Positions 8,253 to 17,599 of a stretch of 64,000 nt of DNA are shown here, piece after piece (position 1 is the stretch's first letter; every line of letters begins with the position of its first letter). The DNA comes from Pseudoalteromonas sp049257235. Its GTDB lineage: Bacteria > Pseudomonadota > Gammaproteobacteria > Enterobacterales > Alteromonadaceae. Location: the NCBI RefSeq assembly GCF_049257235.1, contig NZ_JBMMUF010000005.1, forward strand, positions 1 to 64,000, given 5' to 3'. The notes beneath the pieces are model-generated. The model saw only the letters and a program-made list of their open reading frames with translations. It searched no databases and was not told the origin of the DNA. Both the position numbers and the translations under genes were made by a program.

Positions 8253-10118
8253 ATGAATTTGGATAGTAGCAAGTATCCCCTTTTAACGCAGGTCGACGAG
8301 CCTGCACAACTACGCGATCTGCCACAGCAAAAGCTTGGTGCGTTCAGCTATGAATTACGGGATTACCTACTGAACTCAGTGTCTCAAACCAGTGGGCACT
8401 TTGCCTCGGGATTAGGCACGGTTGAGCTTACCGTTGCGTTACATTATGTCTATAACACTCCTTTTGATCGCCTAATTTGGGATGTTGGTCACCAAGCGTA
8501 CCCTCATAAACTGATCACGGGTCGTCGTGAGCGTATGCCAACTATTCGCCAAAAAGATGGCTTACACCCGTTCCCGTACCGTGGTGAGAGCGAATACGAC
8601 ACGTTCAGTGTGGGTCACTCGAGCACGTCTATTTCTGCCGCCCTAGGTATGGCAATCGCCGCAGAAAAAGAAGGTAAAGGCCGTAAAACAGTGGCCGTAA
8701 TCGGCGATGGTGCGATAACAGCGGGAATGGCATTTGAAGCCATGAACCATGCTGGTGATGTAAAGTCTGACATGCTGGTGATCTTGAACGACAACGAAAT
8801 GTCGATATCAGAAAACGTCGGAGCATTAAACAACCATTTTGCACGCATTCTGTCTGGCAGTTTTTACACCAACATTCGTGAAGGTGGTAAAAAGTTATTA
8901 TCCGGTTTGCCTCCTGTAAAAGAACTAGCCAGTAGAATGGAAGAGCACCTCAAGGGCATGGTTATTCCTGGCACTTTCTTTGAGGAGTTGGGCTTTAATT
9001 ACATTGGCCCAATTGATGGCCATGATGTCAACATGCTAGTTGATACCTTGCGTAATATGCGTAATTTAAAAGGCCCGCAACTACTTCATGTGAAAACGCA
9101 AAAAGGTAAAGGGTATAAGCCCGCAGAGGCTGATCCTATTGGCTACCATGCAGTGCCTAAATTTGACCCTGCACAAAGCCAGCTGCCTAAATCTAAACCC
9201 GGTGCGCCGACTTTCTCTAAAGTATTCGGTGACTGGTTGTGTGAAATGGCGGCCCAAGACGACAAACTGATGGCGATTACTCCAGCGATGCGTGAAGGCT
9301 CGGGCATGGTGCGCTTTTCAAAAGAATTTCCACAGCAATATTTCGATGTTGCTATCGCTGAGCAACATGCCGTAACGCTAGCTGCCGGCTTTGCGTGCGA
9401 GAATCTTAATCCTGTTGTCGCGATTTACTCCTCATTCTTGCAACGTGCCTATGATCAGTTGATCCATGATGTGGCGCTCCAAGAGTTGCCGGTGTTGTTC
9501 GCAATTGACCGAGCCGGTGTCGTTGGCGCGGATGGTGAAACGCATCAGGGTACGTATGACCTGAGCTTCTTACGTTGCATTCCGAACATGGTCATTATGG
9601 CTCCTGCCAATGCGAACGAATGCCGTAATATGCTTTATACCGGTCATAAGCTCGATAAACCAACCGCCGTGCGCTATCCGCGCGGTAGTGCAGGTGACGG
9701 TGAATTCGATGCAACCATGCAAGCATTAGAAATAGGCAAAGGCCGCGTAATGCGCCAAGGTAAAGGTACGGCCATTTTATCTTTTGGAACTCTTCTAGAG
9801 TATGCACAGCCAGCGGCAGATGCGCTGGATGCAACGCTCGTAGACATGCGATTTGTGAAACCTTTAGATACGACACTGATTGATGAGCTAGTAGCGACCC
9901 ATGAGCATATCGTCACCCTTGAAGATAACGTTATTGCCGGTGGTGCAGGCTCTGCTGTTACTGAATACCTAAGCCAGCAAAAGGTTGCCAAGCCAGTGCT
10001 GCACTTAGGCCTTCCAGATATTTTCATCAAGCACGGTACGCAACAAGAAATGCATGCTGAGCTTGGTCTAGACAGTGCCGGAATTAAAAAGCAAATCCAC
10101 GAGTGGATAGCTCAGTAA
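8253..10118 (+). CDS. dxs: 1-deoxy-D-xylulose-5-phosphate synthase
   Basis: The 621-residue, thiamine-diphosphate-dependent first enzyme of the MEP isoprenoid pathway (pyruvate + glyceraldehyde 3-phosphate to DXP). Seen are DVGHQAYPHK with the catalytic His, the ThDP/Mg2+ motif GDGAITAG...LNDNEMS, the second-domain segment FDVAIAEQHAVTLAAG, and a transketolase C-terminal domain. Length matches E. coli Dxs (620). It lies 68 bases after ispA, so the last and first dedicated steps are co-oriented, and it ends in a strong terminator. Confidence 0.97.
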   Translation: MNLDSSKYPLLTQVDEPAQLRDLPQQKLGAFSYELRDYLLNSVSQTSGHFASGLGTVELTVALHYVYNTPFDRLIWDVGHQAYPHKLITGRRERMPTIRQKDGLHPFPYRGESEYDTFSVGHSSTSISAALGMAIAAEKEGKGRKTVAVIGDGAITAGMAFEAMNHAGDVKSDMLVILNDNEMSISENVGALNNHFARILSGSFYTNIREGGKKLLSGLPPVKELASRMEEHLKGMVIPGTFFEELGFNYIGPIDGHDVNMLVDTLRNMRNLKGPQLLHVKTQKGKGYKPAEADPIGYHAVPKFDPAQSQLPKSKPGAPTFSKVFGDWLCEMAAQDDKLMAITPAMREGSGMVRFSKEFPQQYFDVAIAEQHAVTLAAGFACENLNPVVAIYSSFLQRAYDQLIHDVALQELPVLFAIDRAGVVGADGETHQGTYDLSFLRCIPNMVIMAPANANECRNMLYTGHKLDKPTAVRYPRGSAGDGEFDATMQALEIGKGRVMRQGKGTAILSFGTLLEYAQPAADALDATLVDMRFVKPLDTTLIDELVATHEHIVTLEDNVIAGGAGSAVTEYLSQQKVAKPVLHLGLPDIFIKHGTQQEMHAELGLDSAGIKKQIHEWIAQ

Positions 10119-10122
10119 TACC

Positions 10123-10149
10123 AAAAAAGGAGCATGATGCTCCTTTTTT
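10123..10149. terminator. Bidirectional terminator between dxs and the chemoreceptor gene
   Basis: A 12-bp stem (AAAAAAGGAGCA / TGCTCCTTTTTT) with a 3-nt loop gives a T-run on either strand. It serves dxs (+) and the convergent chemoreceptor gene (-). Confidence 0.9.
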
Positions 10150-10158
10150 ATTACGATG

Positions 10159-11832
10159 TTAAAGCCTAAAACGATTGACCTCAGAGGTTAGTTTGGCGGC
10201 AATATCATTGAGCTCATTGGAAGAGTTGGCGACTTGCGTGTTTAAGTCGCTCGATTGCTGGGCGTCGTGGCGAATATTCTCAACTCGCTGGGCAATATCC
10301 TTTGACACCTGCTCTTGCTCCTCAGCCGCAGTGGCTATCGATTGATTCATCTCATTGATATTGGTCACCAAGGATTCAATTTCATGCAGGGACTCACTGA
10401 CTTCAGTGGAGCGCTCTACCGCCATGTTGGTGTCACCGCTGCTTGATGCAATATCATCAGAAACTTGTGACGTAAAGCGTTGTAATACATTGAGCTTTTC
10501 TTGAATTTCTTCAGTCGCTTGTTGTGAGCGCTTGGCTAAGCTGCGCACCTCATCAGCCACTACAGCAAAACCGCGCCCCTGCTCCCCAGCTCGAGCAGCT
10601 TCAATAGCCGCGTTCAGTGCAAGCAAGTTAGTTTGCTCTGCAATGCCGTCTATCACCGATAGGATCTCAGTGACGTCTTTCACTGAATCGTGTAACTGGG
10701 TCAAACTCTGAGTCGCCGTATTTAGTGTCTGCGCTACATTTTGTACCGACTGCACACTGTGCGATACCACACTTTGTGCTTGCGCCGTATTCATGTTGGC
10801 ATCATGAGCAGCTTGTGCGGCATTGGTGCAGTTTTTTGCTACCTCTTGCACTGCATATAAGTTCTCGTGCACTGATGTAGCGATAACGTCAATCGCCTCG
10901 CTTTGCTTACCACTGAGTTCAGAGCTATGCAAAGAGATCGTATTGAGCGCATTCGCAGCGTCCGCTGCCGCTTGAGACTGTGTTTGAATGTTACTTAGCA
11001 AGCTTGATAGCTTCTCAACCATGTCATTAAACGCTTGCCCTAATTGCGCCAACTCATCACTGCCATCATTCACTGTGCGCTGGGTTAAATCGCCCGCTGC
11101 AATGCGTTTGGCTTTATCAACGAGGTCGATGGTGACATTAATAATGCGTTTCTCCAGCCAGAAATAACACACCACCAAAAGAGCAACCATGATAATGACC
11201 GCCACAATACTGAGCACACTGCGGGTCGCAACATTATTTTGCACCTGTTGTAACTGCTGTGCAGAAAGCGCATCGAGCTTGGAAATAAACGTATTAACGG
11301 GCGTCATTATTTTTACCACTTCACGTTCATATGGCTCGTCATGAAGCATATGGATTGCCTTCATCCAGTCGCGCAACTCTAGCTCAGTTAAATTTTCAAT
11401 CTCCTTACCTACAAAAGGAGCGACTAACTCAAATGCCGCCTCCTCGGTGTCTATCAAGGCAATAGAATTCTTATTTGATTGTTCTAAATAGCTCAACAAA
11501 TCTTTAGGAACATTGATTTCTTTAAGACGGTCAAGATAGTCCATGGAGCGACCATCTACAGAAGGCTTTTTACCGGTAATTTGGTCAACTAGATCATGAT
11601 ATTTATCTAGGTATTTTTTATCTAAGGTCGCCACATACTGGCGCGCATACAAGGTAAGTTGGCTGGAGTTAATCGCAGAAAGCTTGGCGAGGTGACTCGA
11701 TTGGTAACGAAACACAGAGGAGTCAAAACTGTGCTCTAAGCTGCTGCGCAAATTCAATACGATGACTAAAAGAACAATGGCGATAAATGTGATGATCGCA
11801 AATGCGACTCGCAGTAGCGTTTTTATAGTCAT
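10159..11832 (-). CDS. Methyl-accepting chemotaxis protein
   Basis: A 557-residue transmembrane chemoreceptor. The first membrane helix is at about 8-28, a mostly helical periplasmic sensing region spans about 30-205 with no recognisable dCache or PAS signature, the second helix is at about 208-228, then HAMP (about 230-285). The long coiled-coil signalling domain contains the hairpin tip EQTNLLALNAAIEAARAGEQ, which contacts CheA/CheW. No C-terminal NWETF-like CheR pentapeptide is present. The ligand cannot be predicted. It is a single gene between dxs and the GGDEF sensor gene; no clear sigma-28 site was found upstream. Confidence 0.92.
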   Translation of the reverse strand: MTIKTLLRVAFAIITFIAIVLLVIVLNLRSSLEHSFDSSVFRYQSSHLAKLSAINSSQLTLYARQYVATLDKKYLDKYHDLVDQITGKKPSVDGRSMDYLDRLKEINVPKDLLSYLEQSNKNSIALIDTEEAAFELVAPFVGKEIENLTELELRDWMKAIHMLHDEPYEREVVKIMTPVNTFISKLDALSAQQLQQVQNNVATRSVLSIVAVIIMVALLVVCYFWLEKRIINVTIDLVDKAKRIAAGDLTQRTVNDGSDELAQLGQAFNDMVEKLSSLLSNIQTQSQAAADAANALNTISLHSSELSGKQSEAIDVIATSVHENLYAVQEVAKNCTNAAQAAHDANMNTAQAQSVVSHSVQSVQNVAQTLNTATQSLTQLHDSVKDVTEILSVIDGIAEQTNLLALNAAIEAARAGEQGRGFAVVADEVRSLAKRSQQATEEIQEKLNVLQRFTSQVSDDIASSSGDTNMAVERSTEVSESLHEIESLVTNINEMNQSIATAAEEQEQVSKDIAQRVENIRHDAQQSSDLNTQVANSSNELNDIAAKLTSEVNRFRL

Positions 11833-11950
11833 TGGTACCCTCGAAATTATTTTGTAACTGATGTTTGAGCCGCTTAGTGCCGTGACTCTGATCAGTTTAG
11901 TCTATTTCTTGAGCATTATTGCTAAACTTGCAACATCCAATAAACACGCC

Positions 11951-14900
11951 CTAGCGCATCCAAATTTTGATGTCAGCTAAACCATTGCCTTGTAAAGTGG
12001 CAATTTGTTCATCAAGGTTTTCACTTTGTTCAAACTCAAAGGCGTCGAGCTGATCGTTAAATTCAATGTGAGCACAGCCATCGCCACCACGCTTCTTAAC
12101 TTGGTGCAAAGCAATATCGGCAAGATTAACCGAGGTTTCCCAACCAATCACCTGCCCGCCAAGCAGTGGCATGGGGTAACACGACCAACCAAGCGAGGCG
12201 CTAATATTCATAGCTTTACCATTAGGCAATTGGAAACGCTTATTAGCGATAGACTTACATAAATCACGCGCAAATTGATTTACTTGATCTAATTCAAAGT
12301 CGCGTAATAGCAGCAAGAATTCATCGCCACTCCAGCGCGCGACATAATCCGAACCCTGAGTACAAGAATTCAGTAAGGTAGCCAATTGCTGCAAGCAACT
12401 ATCACCACTGAGTGGACCATACGAGTCATTGATGCGAGAGAAGTTATCGATGTTAACAATAACCAACACCAAAGCACGACCTTGCTTTTGCAATGATTCC
12501 GCATTGCGTTGATAGTGCTCAATATCTTTTGGCAGCTGATCAAATAGGAAGCGGCGGCTACGAAGACCTGTTAGCTCATCAGAGTGACTGACCAACTTAA
12601 GTTGAGAGTTCACTTGGTTGAGCTTGTCATTGGCATCGCGAAGCTCCATAGTGCGCTCTTCAACCAAACTCTCTAGCGCAGCTTGCTTACGGCGCTCTTG
12701 CGCTCTGAACACCCACAACAACAAATAGAAAGCGAAGAAAATACACGACACAATCAGCAAACGGAAATACACCGTTTCATCAAAACGTTTAGGAACAATG
12801 AACGCATATTGCGTACGACTCGCTTCTTCCCAGTTACCAGATGCCCTTTTCGCCTCAAGTTTAAAGGTAAATGCACCAGGTGGTAGGTTGGTATAAATCG
12901 CTTCTCGGCGATTATTGGCATAACGCCAGTCGTTATCCAAACCTTCCAATTGATAACGGAATTCCACTTCGGTCGGCGCATAAAAATCTATCGCAGTGTA
13001 ACCAATGGTGATGTCACGCTCGTCCGTTTCCAGTTCAGGATTCACCCCCAAACCAGCGGTGTACAAGGTACGTCTTGGAGTGGTAAAGCTCTCTATTTGT
13101 GGCGCCAGTCGGCTTTGTCCAAACAGCTCAACACTTTTGGGGATTTCGACAACCCCTTGCAAACTTGGATACCAAATAGAATTGCCGTTGTCTGCTACCG
13201 CATCATGACCTAAGCCAGCACAACATTGGCTCGCTTTACCATCAAGCTGACGATCATAAGAAGAAATAACCTGCTCCACTTGCAGATTACCTATTTCATC
13301 TGAGAACTGCTCCACTGGCATGCGGTACACGCCTTTCATGGTGCTAACCCACACACGTTGCAAATCTTTGTCGTAATGCAAGCTAAATATAGAGCCATAT
13401 GGTAGGCCGTTTGACACATCAAGTTGATGCCACTTGCCTTTCACACTGCGATAGAACAAGCCATCGTTCAATGATCCGACTAACGTTCCTACGCCTTCGA
13501 TTTCGAGAATACTGGTTACATAGGCACCTTCAAGTGCCGTACTATCACCAATACGTTCGATACCTTTATCGGAGAATAAATATCCCCCTTGGCTGGTGCC
13601 AATAAGCCCGTAATTGCCCTTATCTAACACGAAAGTAATGAACTTCGAGTCCATGACTGCGTTATAGTTAAACGGCGTCAAGCCGTTATAGCCTAAACGG
13701 TACATGCCTCGGCCAGTACCGAACCACAAACCACCGGCGTTGGCTTCACTGATAGCAAAAACAGGGTTGAGTCTGAGCTCGCGTGCGTCGATGTTATAGA
13801 GTTCGTCATTTTCGAAATAGAGCACGCCTCTGTCAGTTGCGATGTACAAGCGCTCATCTACGAAATGCAGGTCATGCACTGCACTGCGACGTAATTTGGC
13901 CCTAGGAATGCGATTAACAAAGTGATTATCTTGGTCGAAATAACCGATCCCCGAGCGGTTCGCTACCCAAAGCTCACCTTTGGGCGACAAGGTCAATGCC
14001 ATCACGGCTTCTGTCATACTAGAGAGTGCATTGTGGCGCTCTACGCGCCCTGCATGGGCAAGCCATAAGCCTTCACTAAAACTGGCCAACCAAATATTGT
14101 TTTGATTATCGCGATAAATATCTGAAAACCAGATACTTTGATCTAACGCTGAAGGTTCAACCCACTGCCACTCTTGCGAGTTATCACGATACAGTAAACG
14201 GCCATATGTCGATATCCACAGTGCGCCGTCGGAGTCACTCATAAACTTGTATACAGCGGCATTACTAGCGTTCGGCAGAGGGAACGGTCTTAATTCATCG
14301 TCTATATCTAGGAAATATGCGCCTAGTTCAGAGGCCAAGTACAAGGTGCCTTCTAACCACGCCAGATCATGGATGATGGTTTGTGCCAAACGTTCAGGTA
14401 AGGTGACACGTGCAGTGATTTTTAAGCGCAAACGTGACGAAGAAGACGACATATTCGATAAGCGCAGCAAGTAGTTTTCACTAATAAGCCATACGCCTTG
14501 CGGTGCCAGTGCCATTTTGCTTACAGAAATTTGGTTAATAGCAGTTAATCGACTTTGGATGCGTCCACTGCGCCGGCGTTGGTCTTCATCTAAGTGAAAT
14601 GCAATTTGATTACGCTCAATGTAGTAAAGCTCATTCGCTGCGACCCACATATTGCCTTTTTCATCTTGAAGGATGTCGCGTACTGGGTCATTAATACCAA
14701 ATTGGAAGTAATTCATCGAGCGAGGGTCGAGCACCGACACCCCTTTTTTGGTGCCTATCCACAGCAATCCTTCGTTATCAATCAATAGCTTGTTGATAGC
14801 GTTACTGTTAAGGAAGTTGCTATTTTGCTCGTTAAAATTGGTAAAGTGTTCGCCATCAAATCGACTTAAGCCGAATTGCGTTCCCACCCAGATGTAACCT

Positions 14901-15064
14901 TGATTATCTTGGGTAACACTTTTAAGTGATTGCGACGGAAGGCCGTTGCGGGTGTTCCACTGCTTTACCACATAATCGGTAATGGAAGCATATGCAGTAC
15001 CGGCACTTAGTGCCGCGCACGTGAGCAACAATGACAGAATAAATCGCTGCAATGTGACACCCAT
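11951..15064 (-). CDS. Periplasmic-propeller sensor with GGDEF domain (SGDEF variant)
   Basis: A 1037-residue membrane sensor. After a signal peptide (about 1-26) comes a long periplasmic two-component-regulator propeller with repeated blades (for example GLPSQSLKSVTQDNQGYIWVG and later WIGT/WFGT blades), then a Y_Y_Y domain (about 640-740). One membrane helix (about 755-775), a coiled coil and a C-terminal GGDEF domain follow. The active-site motif reads SGDEF (about 912-916), and the inhibitory-site arginine is replaced (QGSD), so product inhibition is probably lost. Some SGDEF proteins are active cyclases; activity here is uncertain. The open frame starts at a TTG at 15070; ATG at 15064 is preferred. 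It begins 9 bases after pgpA, apparently at the end of the rib-nusB-thiL-pgpA string. Confidence 0.85.
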   Translation of the reverse strand: MGVTLQRFILSLLLTCAALSAGTAYASITDYVVKQWNTRNGLPSQSLKSVTQDNQGYIWVGTQFGLSRFDGEHFTNFNEQNSNFLNSNAINKLLIDNEGLLWIGTKKGVSVLDPRSMNYFQFGINDPVRDILQDEKGNMWVAANELYYIERNQIAFHLDEDQRRRSGRIQSRLTAINQISVSKMALAPQGVWLISENYLLRLSNMSSSSSRLRLKITARVTLPERLAQTIIHDLAWLEGTLYLASELGAYFLDIDDELRPFPLPNASNAAVYKFMSDSDGALWISTYGRLLYRDNSQEWQWVEPSALDQSIWFSDIYRDNQNNIWLASFSEGLWLAHAGRVERHNALSSMTEAVMALTLSPKGELWVANRSGIGYFDQDNHFVNRIPRAKLRRSAVHDLHFVDERLYIATDRGVLYFENDELYNIDARELRLNPVFAISEANAGGLWFGTGRGMYRLGYNGLTPFNYNAVMDSKFITFVLDKGNYGLIGTSQGGYLFSDKGIERIGDSTALEGAYVTSILEIEGVGTLVGSLNDGLFYRSVKGKWHQLDVSNGLPYGSIFSLHYDKDLQRVWVSTMKGVYRMPVEQFSDEIGNLQVEQVISSYDRQLDGKASQCCAGLGHDAVADNGNSIWYPSLQGVVEIPKSVELFGQSRLAPQIESFTTPRRTLYTAGLGVNPELETDERDITIGYTAIDFYAPTEVEFRYQLEGLDNDWRYANNRREAIYTNLPPGAFTFKLEAKRASGNWEEASRTQYAFIVPKRFDETVYFRLLIVSCIFFAFYLLLWVFRAQERRKQAALESLVEERTMELRDANDKLNQVNSQLKLVSHSDELTGLRSRRFLFDQLPKDIEHYQRNAESLQKQGRALVLVIVNIDNFSRINDSYGPLSGDSCLQQLATLLNSCTQGSDYVARWSGDEFLLLLRDFELDQVNQFARDLCKSIANKRFQLPNGKAMNISASLGWSCYPMPLLGGQVIGWETSVNLADIALHQVKKRGGDGCAHIEFNDQLDAFEFEQSENLDEQIATLQGNGLADIKIWMR

Positions 15065-15073
15065 AGTCAATTC

Positions 15074-15565
15074 TTAGATTCCAGGCAAATAACCTACTTT
15101 AATTAGCGCTTGTAGGCAAATAAGAGAGCAAATACCCGCTAGCACATCATCGGCCATAATCCCCAAACCACCATGCAAACGTTTATCTAACATGCGAATT
15201 GGGCCTGGTTTAGCAATATCAAAGAAGCGGAATAAAATAAAACCAACGAGCAATGTTTGCCAACTGATCGCCGCCCCTATCATAGTAATATAAAACCCAG
15301 CGACTTCATCCCAAACAATAGCAGGATGGTCATGGACACCCAAATCTTGTGCCGTTTTACCACAGGCCCATACGCCCACGACACATAAAAGCAGCGCAAA
15401 TACTACCTGCATCCAAAGCGGCATGCCCAAGTTCATAAAGATAAACGGCAAGGCGGCAAACGTGCCCACTGTGCCCGGAGCTTTAGGGCTTAGCCCTAAG
15501 CCAAACCCTAAACCAAGAAATTGATGAGGTCGACTCAAGTGAAATGTCTTAGCCATAGCTAGCAC
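15074..15565 (-). CDS. pgpA: Phosphatidylglycerophosphatase A
   Basis: A 163-residue inner-membrane phosphatase that dephosphorylates phosphatidylglycerol phosphate to phosphatidylglycerol. Family motifs visible are GLSPKAPGTVGT near the N-terminus, WDEVAGF in the middle and GIMADDVLAG near the C-terminus, with about four hydrophobic segments. The GTG at 15565 has GAGG 7 bases upstream and overlaps the thiL stop by 7 bases; an in-frame ATG at 15556 is the alternative start. The thiL-pgpA order is common in gammaproteobacteria. Confidence 0.92.
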   Translation of the reverse strand: MLAMAKTFHLSRPHQFLGLGFGLGLSPKAPGTVGTFAALPFIFMNLGMPLWMQVVFALLLCVVGVWACGKTAQDLGVHDHPAIVWDEVAGFYITMIGAAISWQTLLVGFILFRFFDIAKPGPIRMLDKRLHGGLGIMADDVLAGICSLICLQALIKVGYLPGI

Positions 15566-16536
15566 GACTCATCCTCTGTAAAATGTTCAAACCCAAGACC
15601 TGTAACATCGAGCTTATGCTCACCATTGAACAACTCGATTTTGCCGTCGCCACCACGAATTTGGCCAATGCACACAGCATCGATACCATATTGATGCAGC
15701 TTATTGTCCAACATCGCCTTGTGATTCTCTGGCACGGTGTACAGTAATTCGTAATCATCACCGTAACTTAAAACATATGGCCATTTTGCATCGCCCTCAA
15801 CACTTTGGCGAAATGCCTCAGATGTGGGGATTTTATCCGCATAGACGGTGGCACTGACTTGTGACATCTCCAAAATATGTTTCAAATCGGCCAACAGACC
15901 GTCAGAGATATCAATTGCAGCACTGGCGTAGCCGCGCAGCACTTGCCCCGCTGCAACGCGAGGCGTTGGGTATTCTAATTTGTGAGTGAGCTTACTGAGC
16001 CACTCACTGTCGATTTCTAGACCTTGCTTACGAGCTTCAACCGCTAACCCTGCATCACCTAATGGGCCGGTGACATAAATCCAGTCTCCCGGTTTAGCCC
16101 CACCGCGTGTCAGCGCCTTACCTTTAGGCACGGTGCCTTTTGCACACACAGTAATAACCAGTGGGCCTTGCGTGGTGTCACCACCAATGATTTGGACATT
16201 AAAGTACTCAGCAATTTCGTGCATGCCTGCAGTGAATTCGTCTAACCATGCTTCATCCGCCTTGGGTAAGGTAATAGCAACAGATACCCACGCAGGCTCA
16301 GCGCCCATTGCCGCAAGGTCGCTCAGGTTCACAGCAATAGCACGGTGCCCCAAAGCACGCGCAGAAATATCATCAAAGAAGTGGACGCCCTCAACCATAG
16401 TGTCAGTGGTCACTGCCAGTTGGCTGTTTTCAGGAATAGTGACCAAGGCGCAATCATCGCCAATGCCAACATTAACATCACGGCGAGTAATACCACGACC
16501 TTTGAAATATCGATTTATTAATTCAAATTCTTGCAT
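15559..16536 (-). CDS. thiL: Thiamine-monophosphate kinase
   Basis: A 325-residue ATP-dependent kinase that phosphorylates thiamine monophosphate to the coenzyme thiamine diphosphate. It has the PurM/ThiL fold with NVGIGDDCALV, the Mg-ATP segment IIGGDTTQGP and ISDGLLADL. ATG at 16536 is chosen over an upstream TTG at 16542. Initiation is odd: the only good Shine-Dalgarno (AAGGAG, 16564-16569) is 27 bases upstream, and a strong hairpin lies between it and the ATG. Next to nusB, ribH and pgpA, the usual gammaproteobacterial neighbourhood. Confidence 0.94.
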   Translation of the reverse strand: MQEFELINRYFKGRGITRRDVNVGIGDDCALVTIPENSQLAVTTDTMVEGVHFFDDISARALGHRAIAVNLSDLAAMGAEPAWVSVAITLPKADEAWLDEFTAGMHEIAEYFNVQIIGGDTTQGPLVITVCAKGTVPKGKALTRGGAKPGDWIYVTGPLGDAGLAVEARKQGLEIDSEWLSKLTHKLEYPTPRVAAGQVLRGYASAAIDISDGLLADLKHILEMSQVSATVYADKIPTSEAFRQSVEGDAKWPYVLSYGDDYELLYTVPENHKAMLDNKLHQYGIDAVCIGQIRGGDGKIELFNGEHKLDVTGLGFEHFTEDESC

Positions 16537-16545
16537 ACACAAAAA

Positions 16546-16563
16546 AGCCGGCCTTGGCCGGCT
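16546..16563 (-). promoter_or_regulatory. Hairpin between nusB and thiL (terminator-like, inside the thiL initiation region)
   Basis: On the minus strand AGCCGGC pairs with GCCGGCT around a 4-nt loop (8 complementary bases per arm), followed by TTTTTT (16541-16546). It looks like an intrinsic terminator, but the thiL ATG is only 9 bases after the stem. The SD AAGGAG directly precedes the stem. If folded, the SD-ATG distance shrinks from 27 to about 9 bases, so it could help initiation, or attenuate transcription into thiL, or both. Confidence 0.7.
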
Positions 16564-16581
16564 CTCCTTGTTATTTCGAGC

Positions 16582-16992
16582 TTAGCTACGTAAGTCCTTT
16601 AAGGCTTTATCAAGTACGCCGTTTACGAACTTGTGACTATCATCGGCGCCAAATGTTTTCGCCAATTCAATCCCTTCGTTAATCGCAACTTTATAAGGTA
16701 CGTCCTCACGGAATTTCAGCTCGTACGCGCTCAAGCGTAAAATTGCTTTCTCTACCATATCGATATCTTCGTATGGACGAGTTAAGTGTGGAGCGAGCGC
16801 GGTGTCTAACTGTTTAAAGTTAACGGCAACGCCACGTGCGAGATCTTTAAAGTACTCAACATCTACTTTAGATACGTCGTTTTCAATCAACATATTTTGT
16901 TCGATGTCGGCAATGGCGTTACCGCTCATTTGCCATGAGTAAACGGCTTGTAGAGCCAATACGCGCGCTTTGCGTCTTGCTGCTGGTTTCAC
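16582..16992 (-). CDS. nusB: Transcription antitermination protein NusB
   Basis: A 136-residue all-helical RNA-binding protein that, with NusE (ribosomal protein S10), binds boxA in rrn leaders and supports antitermination and rRNA folding. It starts MKPAARRKARVLALQAVYSWQMSGN and keeps the family segments MVEKAILRLSAYELKFRED, VAINEGIELAKTFGADDSHKFVNGVLDK. Its start is 9 bases after the ribH stop; ribH-nusB pairing is widely conserved. A matching boxA is visible at 321-335 in this window. Confidence 0.96.
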   Translation of the reverse strand: MKPAARRKARVLALQAVYSWQMSGNAIADIEQNMLIENDVSKVDVEYFKDLARGVAVNFKQLDTALAPHLTRPYEDIDMVEKAILRLSAYELKFREDVPYKVAINEGIELAKTFGADDSHKFVNGVLDKALKDLRS

Positions 16993-17001
16993 TGTGAACC
17001 C

Positions 17002-17466
17002 TTAAATTTTGTCTAAAACATTAACCATTTCTAGGGCACTTAATGCAGCTTCGCCACCTTTGTTACCCATTTTTGTACCAGCACGCTCAATCGCCTGCTC
17101 GATGCTTTCAGTAGTCAATACACCGAATGCAACTGGTACGTCATACTCTAGCGATACTTGTGCTAGACCTTTATTTGACTCGCCCGCAACCAAATCAAAG
17201 TGTGGTGTGCCACCACGGATGATCACGCCAAGAGCGATAATAGCGTCATATTCGCCTTTCGCTGCGATGCGCTTAGCTACCAATGGCAACTCTACTGCAC
17301 CTGGCACATAAACAACGGTAATATCGTCATCGCTTACGTTACCTGTGCGTTTCAATTCATCTACCGCACCATCAAGTAAGCTGCTGCCAATGAAGTCATT
17401 AAAACGTGAAATCACGATGGCAAATTTTTTGCCCGGTGCAAACTTGTTACCTTCAATAATTTTCAT
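17002..17466 (-). CDS. ribH: 6,7-dimethyl-8-ribityllumazine synthase
   Basis: A 154-residue enzyme of riboflavin synthesis that condenses 5-amino-6-ribitylaminouracil with dihydroxybutanone phosphate; it forms large oligomeric shells. Seen are the N-terminal IVISRFNDFIGSSLLDGA, the PGAVELP substrate loop and ALGVIIRGGTPHFD with the catalytic His. Length matches E. coli RibE/RibH (156). A 133-bp gap separates it from ribBX upstream, so it may have its own promoter; no FMN riboswitch consensus was recognised there. Confidence 0.96.
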   Translation of the reverse strand: MKIIEGNKFAPGKKFAIVISRFNDFIGSSLLDGAVDELKRTGNVSDDDITVVYVPGAVELPLVAKRIAAKGEYDAIIALGVIIRGGTPHFDLVAGESNKGLAQVSLEYDVPVAFGVLTTESIEQAIERAGTKMGNKGGEAALSALEMVNVLDKI

Positions 17467-17599
17467 TTATAAACCTTAGTTTAACTTGCCAACGCGTGAT
17501 GCGGGCCAAATACGAATATCGCAAAATTGCCGCGCATCATACCATAAGTTTAAAAAAATAGCTGTATTACAATTACATTAAGCGTGTGCGAAAAAGCCC

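Noticed and set aside
11833..11950. Sigma-28 promoter for the chemoreceptor gene
   Set aside because: A TCAAG is present, but the matching GCCGATA element at the right spacing is missing.
17467..17599. Possible FMN riboswitch in front of ribH
   Set aside because: There is an imperfect long inverted repeat (GATGCG/CGCATC arms), but none of the conserved FMN-element sequence blocks are present.
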